Part shown: positions 50,880 through 58,616 of the stretch, in pieces | How positions within the stretch are numbered: position 1 is the stretch's first letter | How the letters are laid out: every line of letters begins with the position of its first letter | Notes under the pieces: model-generated | Database searches by the model: none | The model's input: only the letters and a program-made list of their open reading frames with translations | What the model was told of the DNA's origin: nothing | Translations under genes and position numbers: made by a program | Source of the DNA: Micromonospora narathiwatensis | GTDB lineage: Bacteria; Actinomycetota; Actinomycetes; Mycobacteriales; Micromonosporaceae | Direction: 5' to 3' | NCBI RefSeq assembly: GCF_900089605.1 | Contig: NZ_LT594324.1 | Location: 1,860,001-1,924,000 of the forward strand | Length of the DNA: 64,000 nt

Positions 50880-51523
50880 TCGTCTGCCACATGGTCCCCG
50901 GCAGCGAACGCACCGTCGGCGACGTCTTCGGTTACTACGACCGGACCACCCGGCCGCAGGACCTCGGCGTCATCGGGCGGATCCTGCTGTCGCACGAGGA
51001 CCTCTATCTCCACGTCATCGAGCGCAGGCAGGACCCCAGGGTGTCGGGCCAGACCCGCGGGCTGCCCGCGTTCCAGAAGATCGCCGAGGCGATCGAGCCG
51101 TACGTGACGCCGTACCCGAGGTACTGGAAGAACCCGTCCGACTCGGTGGCCAAGGAGTTCTACCGGTGGGAGCCGGACGGCGAGCCGCCCCAGGCGACGA
51201 CGCTGACCGTGATCATCGGACGGATCAAGCCGGGCGCCGAGCCCGACGTGGCGCGTATCTTCGCCGAGTCCGACGCCGGACCGCTGCCGGCCGAGATGGG
51301 CGTGACCGGGCGCTGGCTGTACTCGATCGACGACGTCTATGTGCACCTGCTGGAGCAGGACGCGTCGTTCGCCGAGGCCGCCCGGCACAACCACGACAAG
51401 CCGGCGTTCGCCAAGATCATGGAGGAGTTGGGCCCGTACATCGGCCCGTACCGGCCGGAGACCTGGCGGGGCCCGAAGGACGCGGTGGCCAAGGTGTTCT
51501 ACCGCTGGCGCGCCGAGGACTGA
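50861..51523 (+). CDS. Tandem TcmI-type polyketide cyclase
   Basis: This 220-residue protein contains two similar units of about 105 residues of the TcmI-type cyclase family. The first has MVPGSERTVGDVFGYYDR and LYLHVIERRQDP, and the second has IKPGAEPDVARIFAESD and VYVHLLEQDASF. Each ends with a FYRWE or FYRWR strand. Single-domain TcmI proteins act as dimers, so this may be a covalent dimer. AAGGAG lies 5 nt before the ATG, inside the P450 gene. A strong terminator follows, closing a four-gene cassette. Confidence 0.85.
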   Translation: MVFRNVIVCHMVPGSERTVGDVFGYYDRTTRPQDLGVIGRILLSHEDLYLHVIERRQDPRVSGQTRGLPAFQKIAEAIEPYVTPYPRYWKNPSDSVAKEFYRWEPDGEPPQATTLTVIIGRIKPGAEPDVARIFAESDAGPLPAEMGVTGRWLYSIDDVYVHLLEQDASFAEAARHNHDKPAFAKIMEELGPYIGPYRPETWRGPKDAVAKVFYRWRAED

Positions 51524-51532
51524 CCAGGAGCG

Positions 51533-51572
51533 AGCCGCGCCCGACCCGCCGTACGGCGGGTCGGGCGCGGCT
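51533..51572. terminator. Strong 18-bp hairpin terminator
   Basis: A perfect 18-bp stem (51533-51550 with 51555-51572) around a GTAC loop begins about 10 bp after the cyclase stop. Because GTAC is itself palindromic, the 40 bp form one continuous palindrome. The minus-strand SnoaL gene ends at 51618, so it is placed to stop both transcripts. Confidence 0.8.
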
Positions 51573-51617
51573 GCTGGGACCTACGGTCGGTCGTGAGTGG
51601 ACGTCCGGTGACCAGGG

Positions 51618-52025
51618 TCAGCGCACGGTCTCGCCGCGGCTGGCCCGGACGATGCCGTCGGTGTCGGAGATGCCCTCGCCCTTGATCACCTTGCCGTCGC
51701 GCAGCGTCCAGAAGTGCACGAAGCGCACGTTGAACTCGCCGCCGCTGCGGAAGTGGCCGTACCACATGCCGATGGCGGCGGCCCAGTCGTCGCCGGAGAC
51801 GCGGACCTCCTCCACGTCGAAGCGGTTGTCGTCGAGCAGTTCCAGGGCCCCGGTGAAGTACGCCATCGCGCCGTCCAGGCCGGTGTAGTGGCCGGTGGAC
51901 CAGGGCAGCGACTTCGGCGTGACGATCTCCGCATCGGGGTGGAACAGGCTGACCACCGCCGGCGCGTCCATCCGCTTCAGACCGTCGTAGAGCGCCTCCA
52001 CGACCGCCTCGACCCGTTCCGTCAT
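51618..52025 (-). CDS. SnoaL-like (NTF2-fold) protein
   Basis: This 135-residue protein has the NTF2-like fold: a helix (VEAVVEALYDGLKRMDAPAV), then VSLFHPDAEIVTPKSLPW, and strands VEEVRVSGDDWAAAIGMWYG and FNVRFVHFWTLRDGKVIKG. It resembles SnoaL-like and steroid-isomerase-like proteins, which include aldol cyclases of anthracycline routes as well as many of unknown role. GGGAGG lies 7 nt before the ATG at 52025, so the longer frame upstream is not used. It is convergent with the tailoring cassette and may belong to the same pathway. Confidence 0.82.
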   Translation of the reverse strand: MTERVEAVVEALYDGLKRMDAPAVVSLFHPDAEIVTPKSLPWSTGHYTGLDGAMAYFTGALELLDDNRFDVEEVRVSGDDWAAAIGMWYGHFRSGGEFNVRFVHFWTLRDGKVIKGEGISDTDGIVRASRGETVR

Positions 52026-52327
52026 GCGATCCTCCCGGATGTGGCCGCCCCGCTCGGGCGGGCGATGCGCCACCGGTCCGGCCCGGACCGGCGCGGGCCC
52101 GTGAGCCGAACTCAGCCAAACGCACCGGGTCGGCGGGGACAACCCCTAGCGTCGCGCCGCCGGCCCCTATCCGGACGGCCGGTCACCGCGACGCCCCTCG
52201 GGGTGGTGGGGCCGCGGCGCCCGTCCGCCGTCCCGGCGGGAACGGTCCGGCGAACGGTGGACGAACAGCGGTCGGCGACGGCCCGCGAGCGCTCCCGGCG
52301 GTCCCGCGCGGCCGTACCGTGCCCGGC

Positions 52328-53008
52328 ATGAGCGGCACGGTTGCGAGCCCCACGACGGGGCGGAGTGCGACGGAGCGGGGGCGCCGACTGCGGCTCGCCG
52401 TCGAGTATCTGGTCCTCTTCTACGGCGCGGTGGCGGCCTTCGCCTGGTGGGACGTTCCGGGCGGCCCGGTGCCGGAACTGGTCCTGCTCGGCGCGCTGGC
52501 CTGGTGGTGGCTGCGCCGACAGCCGACGTTCGACCGGGCCGACCTCGGCCGGCCGGCCGCCCTGCGACCGGCGTTGCCGGCCGTGCTCCGGCTCTGGACG
52601 GTCGCCTTCGTGCTGGCCGTCGTGGTGGTGGCGGTGCTGACGCCGGAGCGGCTGTTCGACCTGCCCCGGCAGCAGCCGGTGATCTGGGTGGCGGTGGTGG
52701 TGCTCTATCCGGTGCTCTCCGTCTATCCGCAGGAGCTGATCTTCCGGGCGTTCCTCTGCCACCGGTACGCCCCGGTCTTCGGCCGGGGCGGCGGCCTGGT
52801 GGCGGCCAGCGCCGCGGCGTTCGGCTTCGCCCACATCATCTTCGGCTCCTGGCTGTCGGTGCTGCTGACCCTGGTCGGCGGGGTGTTGTTCGCCCGCCGC
52901 TACCTGCGTACCCGGTCGCTGCTGGTGGTGTGGGTCGAGCACGCCGCGTACGGGGTGCTGGCGTTCACGGTCGGGTTGGGCGCGTACTTCTACCACGCGG
53001 CGCAGTGA
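52328..53008 (+). CDS. CPBP-family intramembrane protease-like protein
   Basis: This 226-residue membrane protein has about six helices and the CPBP/Abi pattern: PQELIFRAFLCHRYAPVFG (a variant of EExxxR with Gln-Glu), FGFAHIIFG (FxxxH) and VEHAAYG (HxxxN/B-like). These are the metal-site motifs of Rce1-like proteases and bacteriocin self-immunity proteins. The first glutamate of the EE pair is glutamine here. Function is unknown. The ATG at 52328 lacks a good ribosome site, and a GTG at 52319 is in frame. Confidence 0.8.
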   Translation: MSGTVASPTTGRSATERGRRLRLAVEYLVLFYGAVAAFAWWDVPGGPVPELVLLGALAWWWLRRQPTFDRADLGRPAALRPALPAVLRLWTVAFVLAVVVVAVLTPERLFDLPRQQPVIWVAVVVLYPVLSVYPQELIFRAFLCHRYAPVFGRGGGLVAASAAAFGFAHIIFGSWLSVLLTLVGGVLFARRYLRTRSLLVVWVEHAAYGVLAFTVGLGAYFYHAAQ

Positions 53009-53363
53009 CCGTGGGGGCGGCGGTGGTCCGCTCGGATGACGGCGGGACGGTCGTTCGGACAGGGGTTTTAGGGGTGCCGTCCGACCGCAATCTGGGAGAA
53101 GACATTGATCGTCCCTGCTGCCCAGGATGGGAATTGCGCCGAGCGGTCATGAGCTGCTCAGCGCCGGTCCGGCTGCTCCGGATCAGCCCGACCGTTCTTG
53201 TCGGACGAACCGCCACTAGTGATCGCGCGGCCCGTCGCCGCTTCCACCACGTCGACACCGCGCGTCAGGTGTCGCGCCGGCCCTTTGTGCCGGGCGGTGG
53301 CGGCCGGTCCACCACTCCCGCCCGCGTCGGTCGATCTCCGGCGCCCTCCCCAAAGGACAACCC
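53009..53363. other. Intergenic stretch, no gene seen
   Basis: This 355-bp stretch before the haloperoxidase-like gene shows no protein-like frame with a ribosome site. It is less GC-rich than its surroundings in places (TTTTAGG at about 53066). Presumably it holds the promoter of the next gene. Only short inverted repeats are visible, such as CCGAC/GTCGG near 53188. Confidence 0.35.
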
Positions 53364-54914
53364 ATGCAGGACTACTGGCTGGCCCGGGTGCGCCAGCACG
53401 CCACCTCCCGCCGCTCGGTGTTACTCGGCGCGGCCGGCGCCGGCGCCGGCCTGGCCCTCAGCGGGACCAGCGCCGCCTCGGCGGCCGCCCCGACCACCGC
53501 AGCCGCCCCTGCGGCTGCGGAGCCGGCGTTCGACTTCGACACCGGCAACGCCGCCGAGGAGGTGCTCGGGCCGTTCGCCGGCCCGGCGGTCTACGCCACC
53601 GTCGCGCCCAGCGACGCCACCCTGATCATCCGGTTCGCGAACATGCTCGAACTGTGCTGGTTCGACGCTATCGCCCCCTACCACCCGACGGCCGTGGGCA
53701 TCTACACCCAGCTGCCCCGCCGGCCCCGCGCCGAGGCGGCGACCAACCGCAACAAGAACATCGCCATCCTGTACGCCTCGTTCCGGGTGTTCAACAGCGT
53801 CATGCCGCAGTACGCCCAGACCTGGCGGGAGATGCTCCAGTCGGTCCACCTGGACCCGGCCGACGACAGCACCGATCCGAGCACCCCGGTGGGCATCGGC
53901 AACCTGGCCGGCAAGGGACTGGCGGCCGCCCGCGAGCACGACGGCATGAACCAGCTCGGCGACCACGGCGGTCGGGTCTACAACCGGCAGCCGTACGCCG
54001 ACTACACCGGCTACCGGCCCCGCAACACCGCGTACGAGCTGACCGACGCGTCGCACTGGCAGCCGGCCATCGTCACCAAGGGCAACGGCATCTTCCAGGT
54101 GCAGCAGTTCGTCACCCCGCAGCTGCAGCACGTCACCCCGTACAGCTACACCGACCCGAGAGAGTTCCTGGTGCCGGCGCCGACCGCCAGCAACCACCGC
54201 AACAAGGCGGCTTACAAGGCGCAGGTGGACGCCATGCTGGCCACCTCCGCCGGGCTCACCGACGAGCAGAAGACGAAGGCCGAGTTCTTCGACGACAAGT
54301 TCGCCAGCCTCGGACTCGCCGTCGGGGCGGCGATCCAGAACCGCGAGCTGGGCCTGGACGAATGGGTGCACCTGCACGCGGTAGCGGAGACCGCGACCTT
54401 CGACGCCGCCATCGCCGCCTGGTACAACAAGAACGTCTACGACTCGGTGCGCCCGTTCACCGCCATCCGCCACGTCTACCAGGGCCAGAAGGTGACCGCC
54501 TGGGGCGGCCCGGGGAAGGGCACCGTCCGCGACCTGCCCGCCGAGCAGTGGCGTGCCTACCTCCTCGTGGCCGACCACTCGGAGTACCCGTCCGGCTCGA
54601 CTGCGCTCTGCGCCGCCGAGGTGCAGGCGGCCCGCCGCTACCTCGGCACCGACCAGGTGCGGTTCCGGTTCGAGCGGAAGGCCGGCTCCTCGCTGATTGA
54701 ACCCGGCATCACCCCGCGCGAGGACCTCGTACTGAGCTGGGACACCTGGACCGACTGGATGCACGACTGCGGGATGAGTCGCTACTGGGGCGGGGTCCAC
54801 TTCCCGGCCGCTATCCAGGCGTCGTGGGAGATGGGCCGGAAGATCGGCGACCGCGCGTTCGAGTTCGTGCAGCGGCAGATCAACGGTGAGGCGGTGCTAC
54901 GCACTCGACGCTGA
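53364..54914 (+). CDS. Vanadium-haloperoxidase-like (PAP2 superfamily) Tat-exported protein
   Basis: This 516-residue protein begins with a Tat leader (SRRSVLLGAAGAGAGLALSG, cut near AxA). The C-terminal half has the three vanadate/phosphate motifs: K356 and R363 in KNVYDSVRP, then PSGS with S410 and G411, and R473 to H479 in SRYWGGVH. The spacing of K-R and R-H matches fungal vanadium chloroperoxidase (K353, R360, R490, H496). The usual third residue, a histidine after Ser-Gly, is serine here. It may be a haloperoxidase or a phosphatase-like relative. Its end overlaps the convergent SRPBCC gene by 35 bp. Confidence 0.8.
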   Translation: MQDYWLARVRQHATSRRSVLLGAAGAGAGLALSGTSAASAAAPTTAAAPAAAEPAFDFDTGNAAEEVLGPFAGPAVYATVAPSDATLIIRFANMLELCWFDAIAPYHPTAVGIYTQLPRRPRAEAATNRNKNIAILYASFRVFNSVMPQYAQTWREMLQSVHLDPADDSTDPSTPVGIGNLAGKGLAAAREHDGMNQLGDHGGRVYNRQPYADYTGYRPRNTAYELTDASHWQPAIVTKGNGIFQVQQFVTPQLQHVTPYSYTDPREFLVPAPTASNHRNKAAYKAQVDAMLATSAGLTDEQKTKAEFFDDKFASLGLAVGAAIQNRELGLDEWVHLHAVAETATFDAAIAAWYNKNVYDSVRPFTAIRHVYQGQKVTAWGGPGKGTVRDLPAEQWRAYLLVADHSEYPSGSTALCAAEVQAARRYLGTDQVRFRFERKAGSSLIEPGITPREDLVLSWDTWTDWMHDCGMSRYWGGVHFPAAIQASWEMGRKIGDRAFEFVQRQINGEAVLRTRR

Positions 54915-55362
54915 CCTTCAGCGCCGCGAGCGTACGCCGCATCCCGTCGCGGTTGTGCCGGGACCGGTCGCGGACCCCCGACGTCAGGGCACCGATCCTG
55001 CGTCGGGCCGGTCCGCGCCGGTCCCACCACGACTGGACGACCTCCGTCCCGCCGTCGGCGGCGGGCGTCAGCTCGAACCGCCAGGTCGAGACCAGCGTCC
55101 CGGCCAGCCGGACGTCGAAGGCGAAACAGCGCCCCGGGTCGGCCGCCGTGACCGTGCACCGGGTGGTCCAGGAACGCCACCGGCCCTGCCGGTTGTGGCC
55201 GCGGAAGGTGCTGCCCACGGTGAGCGGGGAGCCCGGGGCGTCGAGCGTCGCGCCGACGCACTCCGGGCTCCACTCACCCATCCGACCGACGTCGCTGACC
55301 GCCGCGTACACCGCGGCGGCCGGCACCCGTACGACGATCCGCTCCTGGACGACCTCCGTCAT
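54880..55362 (-). CDS. SRPBCC-family (polyketide cyclase/dehydrase-like) protein
   Basis: This 160-residue protein has the START-like helix-grip fold: an RIVVRVPAAAVYAAVSDVGR opening, MGEWSPECVGATL, the FRGHNRQGRW strand, ending with a long amphipathic helix. The family binds hydrophobic ligands and includes aromatase/cyclases; many members are unassigned. The ATG at 55362 overlaps the stop of the TauD-like gene by 4 nt, so it is the last gene of the seven-gene minus-strand operon. Its 3' end lies inside the haloperoxidase-like gene on the other strand. Confidence 0.83.
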   Translation of the reverse strand: MTEVVQERIVVRVPAAAVYAAVSDVGRMGEWSPECVGATLDAPGSPLTVGSTFRGHNRQGRWRSWTTRCTVTAADPGRCFAFDVRLAGTLVSTWRFELTPAADGGTEVVQSWWDRRGPARRRIGALTSGVRDRSRHNRDGMRRTLAALKVSVECVAPPHR

Positions 55363-56282
55363 ACCGCCGCGCGCAGCTCGTCGGAGAGGTAGCTCTGGGC
55401 GTTGTAGATGGTGCGGGCCGGGTCCAGGATCGCCCGCCGCCCGTGCATCACCCGGGTGTTGTCGATGAGCGCCACGTCCCCATCCTGCCATTCGATGTTC
55501 TCGGTCAGGGCCGCCGTACGCTCCTCCACCTCCCGCGTCAGTTCGGCGGAGAACTCGGTGCCGTCGGCGAAGGTGATCCGGGGCTTCTCGTAGTTGTAGG
55601 ACGGCCCGAGGATGCTGTTGGCGAACGCCAGGCGGGACCCGAAGAGGGTGGGGTGGGCGGCCGGCACCTGGAACTCGTAGCGGATCGCGCCCCCGTCCAG
55701 CGGCTCGATGACGGTCCGGCCCGGCCCGGTGGCCAGCGCCCGCATGTCGTCGACGGTGATCTCCTCGGCCGGCTTCCCGCCGTCGAGCTGGTGCTGGACG
55801 AACGCCTTCCAGCGGTCCTCCTCGACCCGCCGGCTGTACGCGATGTCCTGCGCGGCGAACTGGTCGCGGGTCTCCTCGCCGAAGGCGTCCCAGACCCGGT
55901 AGCCGTCGCAGACCGTGGTCTCCGACCCCTCGGCCGCCGCCTTCTCACAGAAGAACCAGGTCAGATCGGGGGCGAACGGGCTGTTGCCGTTCTCGATGTG
56001 CAGGCCGACCGCGTCCGTTCCGGCGTCCACCTTCTGCGCCACGTCCCCGCCGTGGAATTCGCGGGCCGGGTCGAGGGTGATCCGGCCGGAGATCGCGTGC
56101 ACGAGGGCGGAGAAGAGCTCCAGGTCGGCGCGGAAGCCGCGGAACAGGATGAAGCCCGACTCGCGCAGCAGTCGGATGGTGACCAGCGGGTCGAGGTCGG
56201 TGAGGTCGGCGATGGCCGGCCCGGTGCAGAGCAGTCCGTTGCCGGTGCCGTACCGGCTCATGGCGAACGTGGTCGTCAGCAT
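55359..56282 (-). CDS. TauD/clavaminate-synthase-like 2-oxoglutarate/Fe(II) oxygenase
   Basis: This 307-residue enzyme has the jelly-roll fold of the TauD/CAS-like family. The iron ligands are the HxE pair in GLHIENGNSPF near residue 95 and the distal histidine in TRVMHGRRAI near residue 285. The arginine a little later (DPARTIYNAQ) binds 2-oxoglutarate. An HxE rather than HxA pair argues for hydroxylation, not halogenation. I chose the ATG at 56282, with GGGAG 9 nt upstream; the ATG at 56291 would overlap the upstream stop. The substrate is likely an amino-acid-derived product of the operon. Confidence 0.87.
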   Translation of the reverse strand: MLTTTFAMSRYGTGNGLLCTGPAIADLTDLDPLVTIRLLRESGFILFRGFRADLELFSALVHAISGRITLDPAREFHGGDVAQKVDAGTDAVGLHIENGNSPFAPDLTWFFCEKAAAEGSETTVCDGYRVWDAFGEETRDQFAAQDIAYSRRVEEDRWKAFVQHQLDGGKPAEEITVDDMRALATGPGRTVIEPLDGGAIRYEFQVPAAHPTLFGSRLAFANSILGPSYNYEKPRITFADGTEFSAELTREVEERTAALTENIEWQDGDVALIDNTRVMHGRRAILDPARTIYNAQSYLSDELRAAV

Positions 56283-56287
56283 TCCCG

Positions 56288-57916
56288 TCATCTCCCGTGG
56301 ATGGTGTCGATGGGGGTGGGCGTCGACGCCGGCCGGTCGGTCGGCGGGTCCAGCGGTCGGCAGGGCAGCCGTCCGTCGGCGATGGCGGCCCGGATCTCGT
56401 CCCGCCGGGGACGGCCGGTCACGGTGAAGTACCGGCCGTACAGCTCGTCGCTGGCGGGCAGCACACAGGCGGCGGAGACCCGCTCCACCACGGAGAGTCG
56501 ATCGGCGCCGAGGGCGGCGATCCCGCGCCGGGCGCTCGCGTCGTCGGTCGCGCCGGAGACGAGGAAGAGCCCGTGCAGCGTCTGCAGCCCGTCGCCGACG
56601 ACCGCGCTGGCCTGTACGAACGGCAGCGTCGCGTACTGTGCCTCCACCCACTCCGGGGCGATGTTGCGCCCGGCGGAGGTGACGATCACGTTCTTCTTCC
56701 GCCCGACGATGCGGATGTGGCCGGACTCCTCGATCTCGGCCAGGTCACCGGTGTGCAGCCAGCCGTCGTCGTCGACCAGGCAGGCCGAGGGGTCGGTGCC
56801 GGTGTAGCCGGCGAACAGCGACGAACTGCGCACCAGCAGCTCGCCGTCGTCGGCCAGGCGTACCTCGACGTGGTCCAGCGGCTGCCCGACGGTGCCGATC
56901 CGCCGGTTGCCGGGGGCGTTCCAGGAGACGGTCGAGCTGTTCTCGCTGAGCCCGTAGCCCTCGTACACGACCAGGCCGTGCCGGTCCAGCCGGTGCAGGG
57001 TGCCGGCGTCGACCGGGGCACCGCCGCAGCAGATCAGCGGGGCCTCGTCCCGGCCGAACAGCTCGGGCACCACCGGCCGCCCCAGCGCCGCCGCCCGGTC
57101 CGCCCGGTCGGCCAGCTCCTCGGCCAGCGCGGGAGTGGCCACCAGCGCGGTCGGCCGGGCCGCCGGGGTGTGGCGCAGCACCCCGCTCGCGGCGAACGAG
57201 GACGTGCCGATGAGCGGCTCGTCCGGCGGCAGCAGCACCACCGTCCCGCCGTGGCAGATCACCAGGTAGATCGCGGCCACCTGCTCGATCAGCAGGCTGA
57301 ACGGGGCGAGCGAGAGGTAGCGGGCGTACGCGCCGGCCGGCATCACCCGGTCCAGCGACCGGAGCAACGCGTCCAGGCCGGCCCCGCGGATGCGGACGCC
57401 CTTGGGCCGGGAGGTGGTGCCGGAGGTGTGCACCACCTTGCAGATCGCCTGCTCGTCCCGCCACGGGCTCGGCCGGGGCTGCTCCGGCGGGACCGCCCGG
57501 GCGGCGGCCACCAGGTCGGGCAGCTCCACCGGCACCACCCGGCAGCCCGGCGGCAGCACCCGCTCGGTGCCCCACTCCGCCAGGCGTCGCCGGCCGGCCT
57601 CGTCCACCAGGCAGACGCTGGCCTCGCGGAGCAGGCTGTTCGCCTGGTCGGCCGAGAACGCCAGCGGCACCGGCACCTCCACCGCGCCGGAGAGCAGCAA
57701 CGCGAGATCGGCGACCACGAACTCCGGGGTGTTGCCGGTGAGCACCCCGACCACCGGCCGGGTGTCGGCCAGGCGGAGCCGGTCGGCCAGCGTCCAGGCC
57801 GCGCCGACCCCGTCCCGGTAGGACAGGACCTCGCCGACCCCGCCGTCGTCGTCCAGCAGTTCCACCAGCGCGCGCCCGTCCGTGGCCAGGCGGGCGAGCC
57901 GTTCCTCAATGAGCAT
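56288..57916 (-). CDS. AMP-dependent acyl-CoA synthetase/ligase
   Basis: This 542-residue adenylating enzyme has the A3 motif HTSGTTSRPKGVRI near residue 165, the A5 motif YEGYGLSENSS, and the A7/A8 region GWLHTGDLAEIEESGHIRIV with GRKKNVIVTSAGRNI. It lacks the A10 lysine in its usual form near the C-terminus, where the chain ends in a proline-rich tail, so I cannot place the catalytic lysine with confidence. It would activate a carboxylic acid as an acyl-AMP and then a thioester. Its start overlaps the thermostable-hemolysin-like gene by 11 nt. Confidence 0.88.
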   Translation of the reverse strand: MLIEERLARLATDGRALVELLDDDGGVGEVLSYRDGVGAAWTLADRLRLADTRPVVGVLTGNTPEFVVADLALLLSGAVEVPVPLAFSADQANSLLREASVCLVDEAGRRRLAEWGTERVLPPGCRVVPVELPDLVAAARAVPPEQPRPSPWRDEQAICKVVHTSGTTSRPKGVRIRGAGLDALLRSLDRVMPAGAYARYLSLAPFSLLIEQVAAIYLVICHGGTVVLLPPDEPLIGTSSFAASGVLRHTPAARPTALVATPALAEELADRADRAAALGRPVVPELFGRDEAPLICCGGAPVDAGTLHRLDRHGLVVYEGYGLSENSSTVSWNAPGNRRIGTVGQPLDHVEVRLADDGELLVRSSSLFAGYTGTDPSACLVDDDGWLHTGDLAEIEESGHIRIVGRKKNVIVTSAGRNIAPEWVEAQYATLPFVQASAVVGDGLQTLHGLFLVSGATDDASARRGIAALGADRLSVVERVSAACVLPASDELYGRYFTVTGRPRRDEIRAAIADGRLPCRPLDPPTDRPASTPTPIDTIHGR

Positions 57917-58616
57917 CGGTCACCGTCTCCCCGGGCAGGTCCCGTCGTAGCGCCACGTCGAGGTTGTCGAAGCGGTACCGGCCGGTGCAGGCGCGGACCA
58001 GATCGCCGATCCGGTCCAGCGGCACCAGGCCGGTGGTCGGCGCCTGGTCGTAGTACGTCCCCCAGCGCAGCCGCTCGCCGGCGCTCATCCAGGTCGGCCG
58101 GGCCCGCCCCAGGGACACGAACGGCACCCCGAACTGCGGCAGCGCCGCGGCCAGCGGAGCGGTCGCCGTGCACAACGCGAAGCGCATGCCCTGACACCAG
58201 GCGATCAGCGGCAGCAGCCGGATCAACTCGGCGCCGCTGCCGCCGACGGCCACGAAGGAGCCGACCTCCACCACGTCGTCCCGGGACACCGGCGCCCCGG
58301 CGACCCGCCGGAGCACCTCCTCCAGCGGCTGGTCCAGGTAGCGCTCCGAGAAGAAGCCCTGGTGCGAGTGGAAGGTCATCCCGCCGCAGGCAACGATCTC
58401 CTCGGGTCGGCCGGAACGCTGCCGGGTCGCGACCACGAAGCGGTCCGGCGCCGGGTCGATCAGGGCGTTGTAGATCTCGGCGTACCCGGTCCGGACGAAC
58501 GCGGCGGCCGCGTCCCACTCGGGTGACGGTGGTGTCGCGACGCGGACCCGCAGGGCCTCCGCGCCGATGGTCGCCGCCGGCCCACCCAGGGCGGTGGCGG
58601 ATCGCGTGATCGTCAT
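57906..58616 (-). CDS. Thermostable-hemolysin-family protein
   Basis: This 236-residue protein matches the thermostable hemolysin (delta-VPH) family: GFFSERYLDQPLE near residue 85, VVEVGSFVAVGG, ALCTATAPL and WGTYYDQAP near residue 200. To my knowledge the family shares the GNAT/autoinducer-synthase fold, so the hemolysin name may mislead and an acyltransferase role is possible. The upstream aminotransferase overlaps it by 4 nt and the acyl-CoA ligase overlaps it by 11 nt, so ligase and acyltransferase would be made together. No signal peptide is present. Confidence 0.82.
   Translation of the reverse strand: MTITRSATALGGPAATIGAEALRVRVATPPSPEWDAAAAFVRTGYAEIYNALIDPAPDRFVVATRQRSGRPEEIVACGGMTFHSHQGFFSERYLDQPLEEVLRRVAGAPVSRDDVVEVGSFVAVGGSGAELIRLLPLIAWCQGMRFALCTATAPLAAALPQFGVPFVSLGRARPTWMSAGERLRWGTYYDQAPTTGLVPLDRIGDLVRACTGRYRFDNLDVALRRDLPGETVTDAH

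Noticed and set aside
51533..51572. 40-bp perfect palindrome as an origin or recombination site
   Set aside because: Its position just after a stop codon between convergent genes and its GC-rich stem fit a terminator; there are no neighbouring repeats or integrase.
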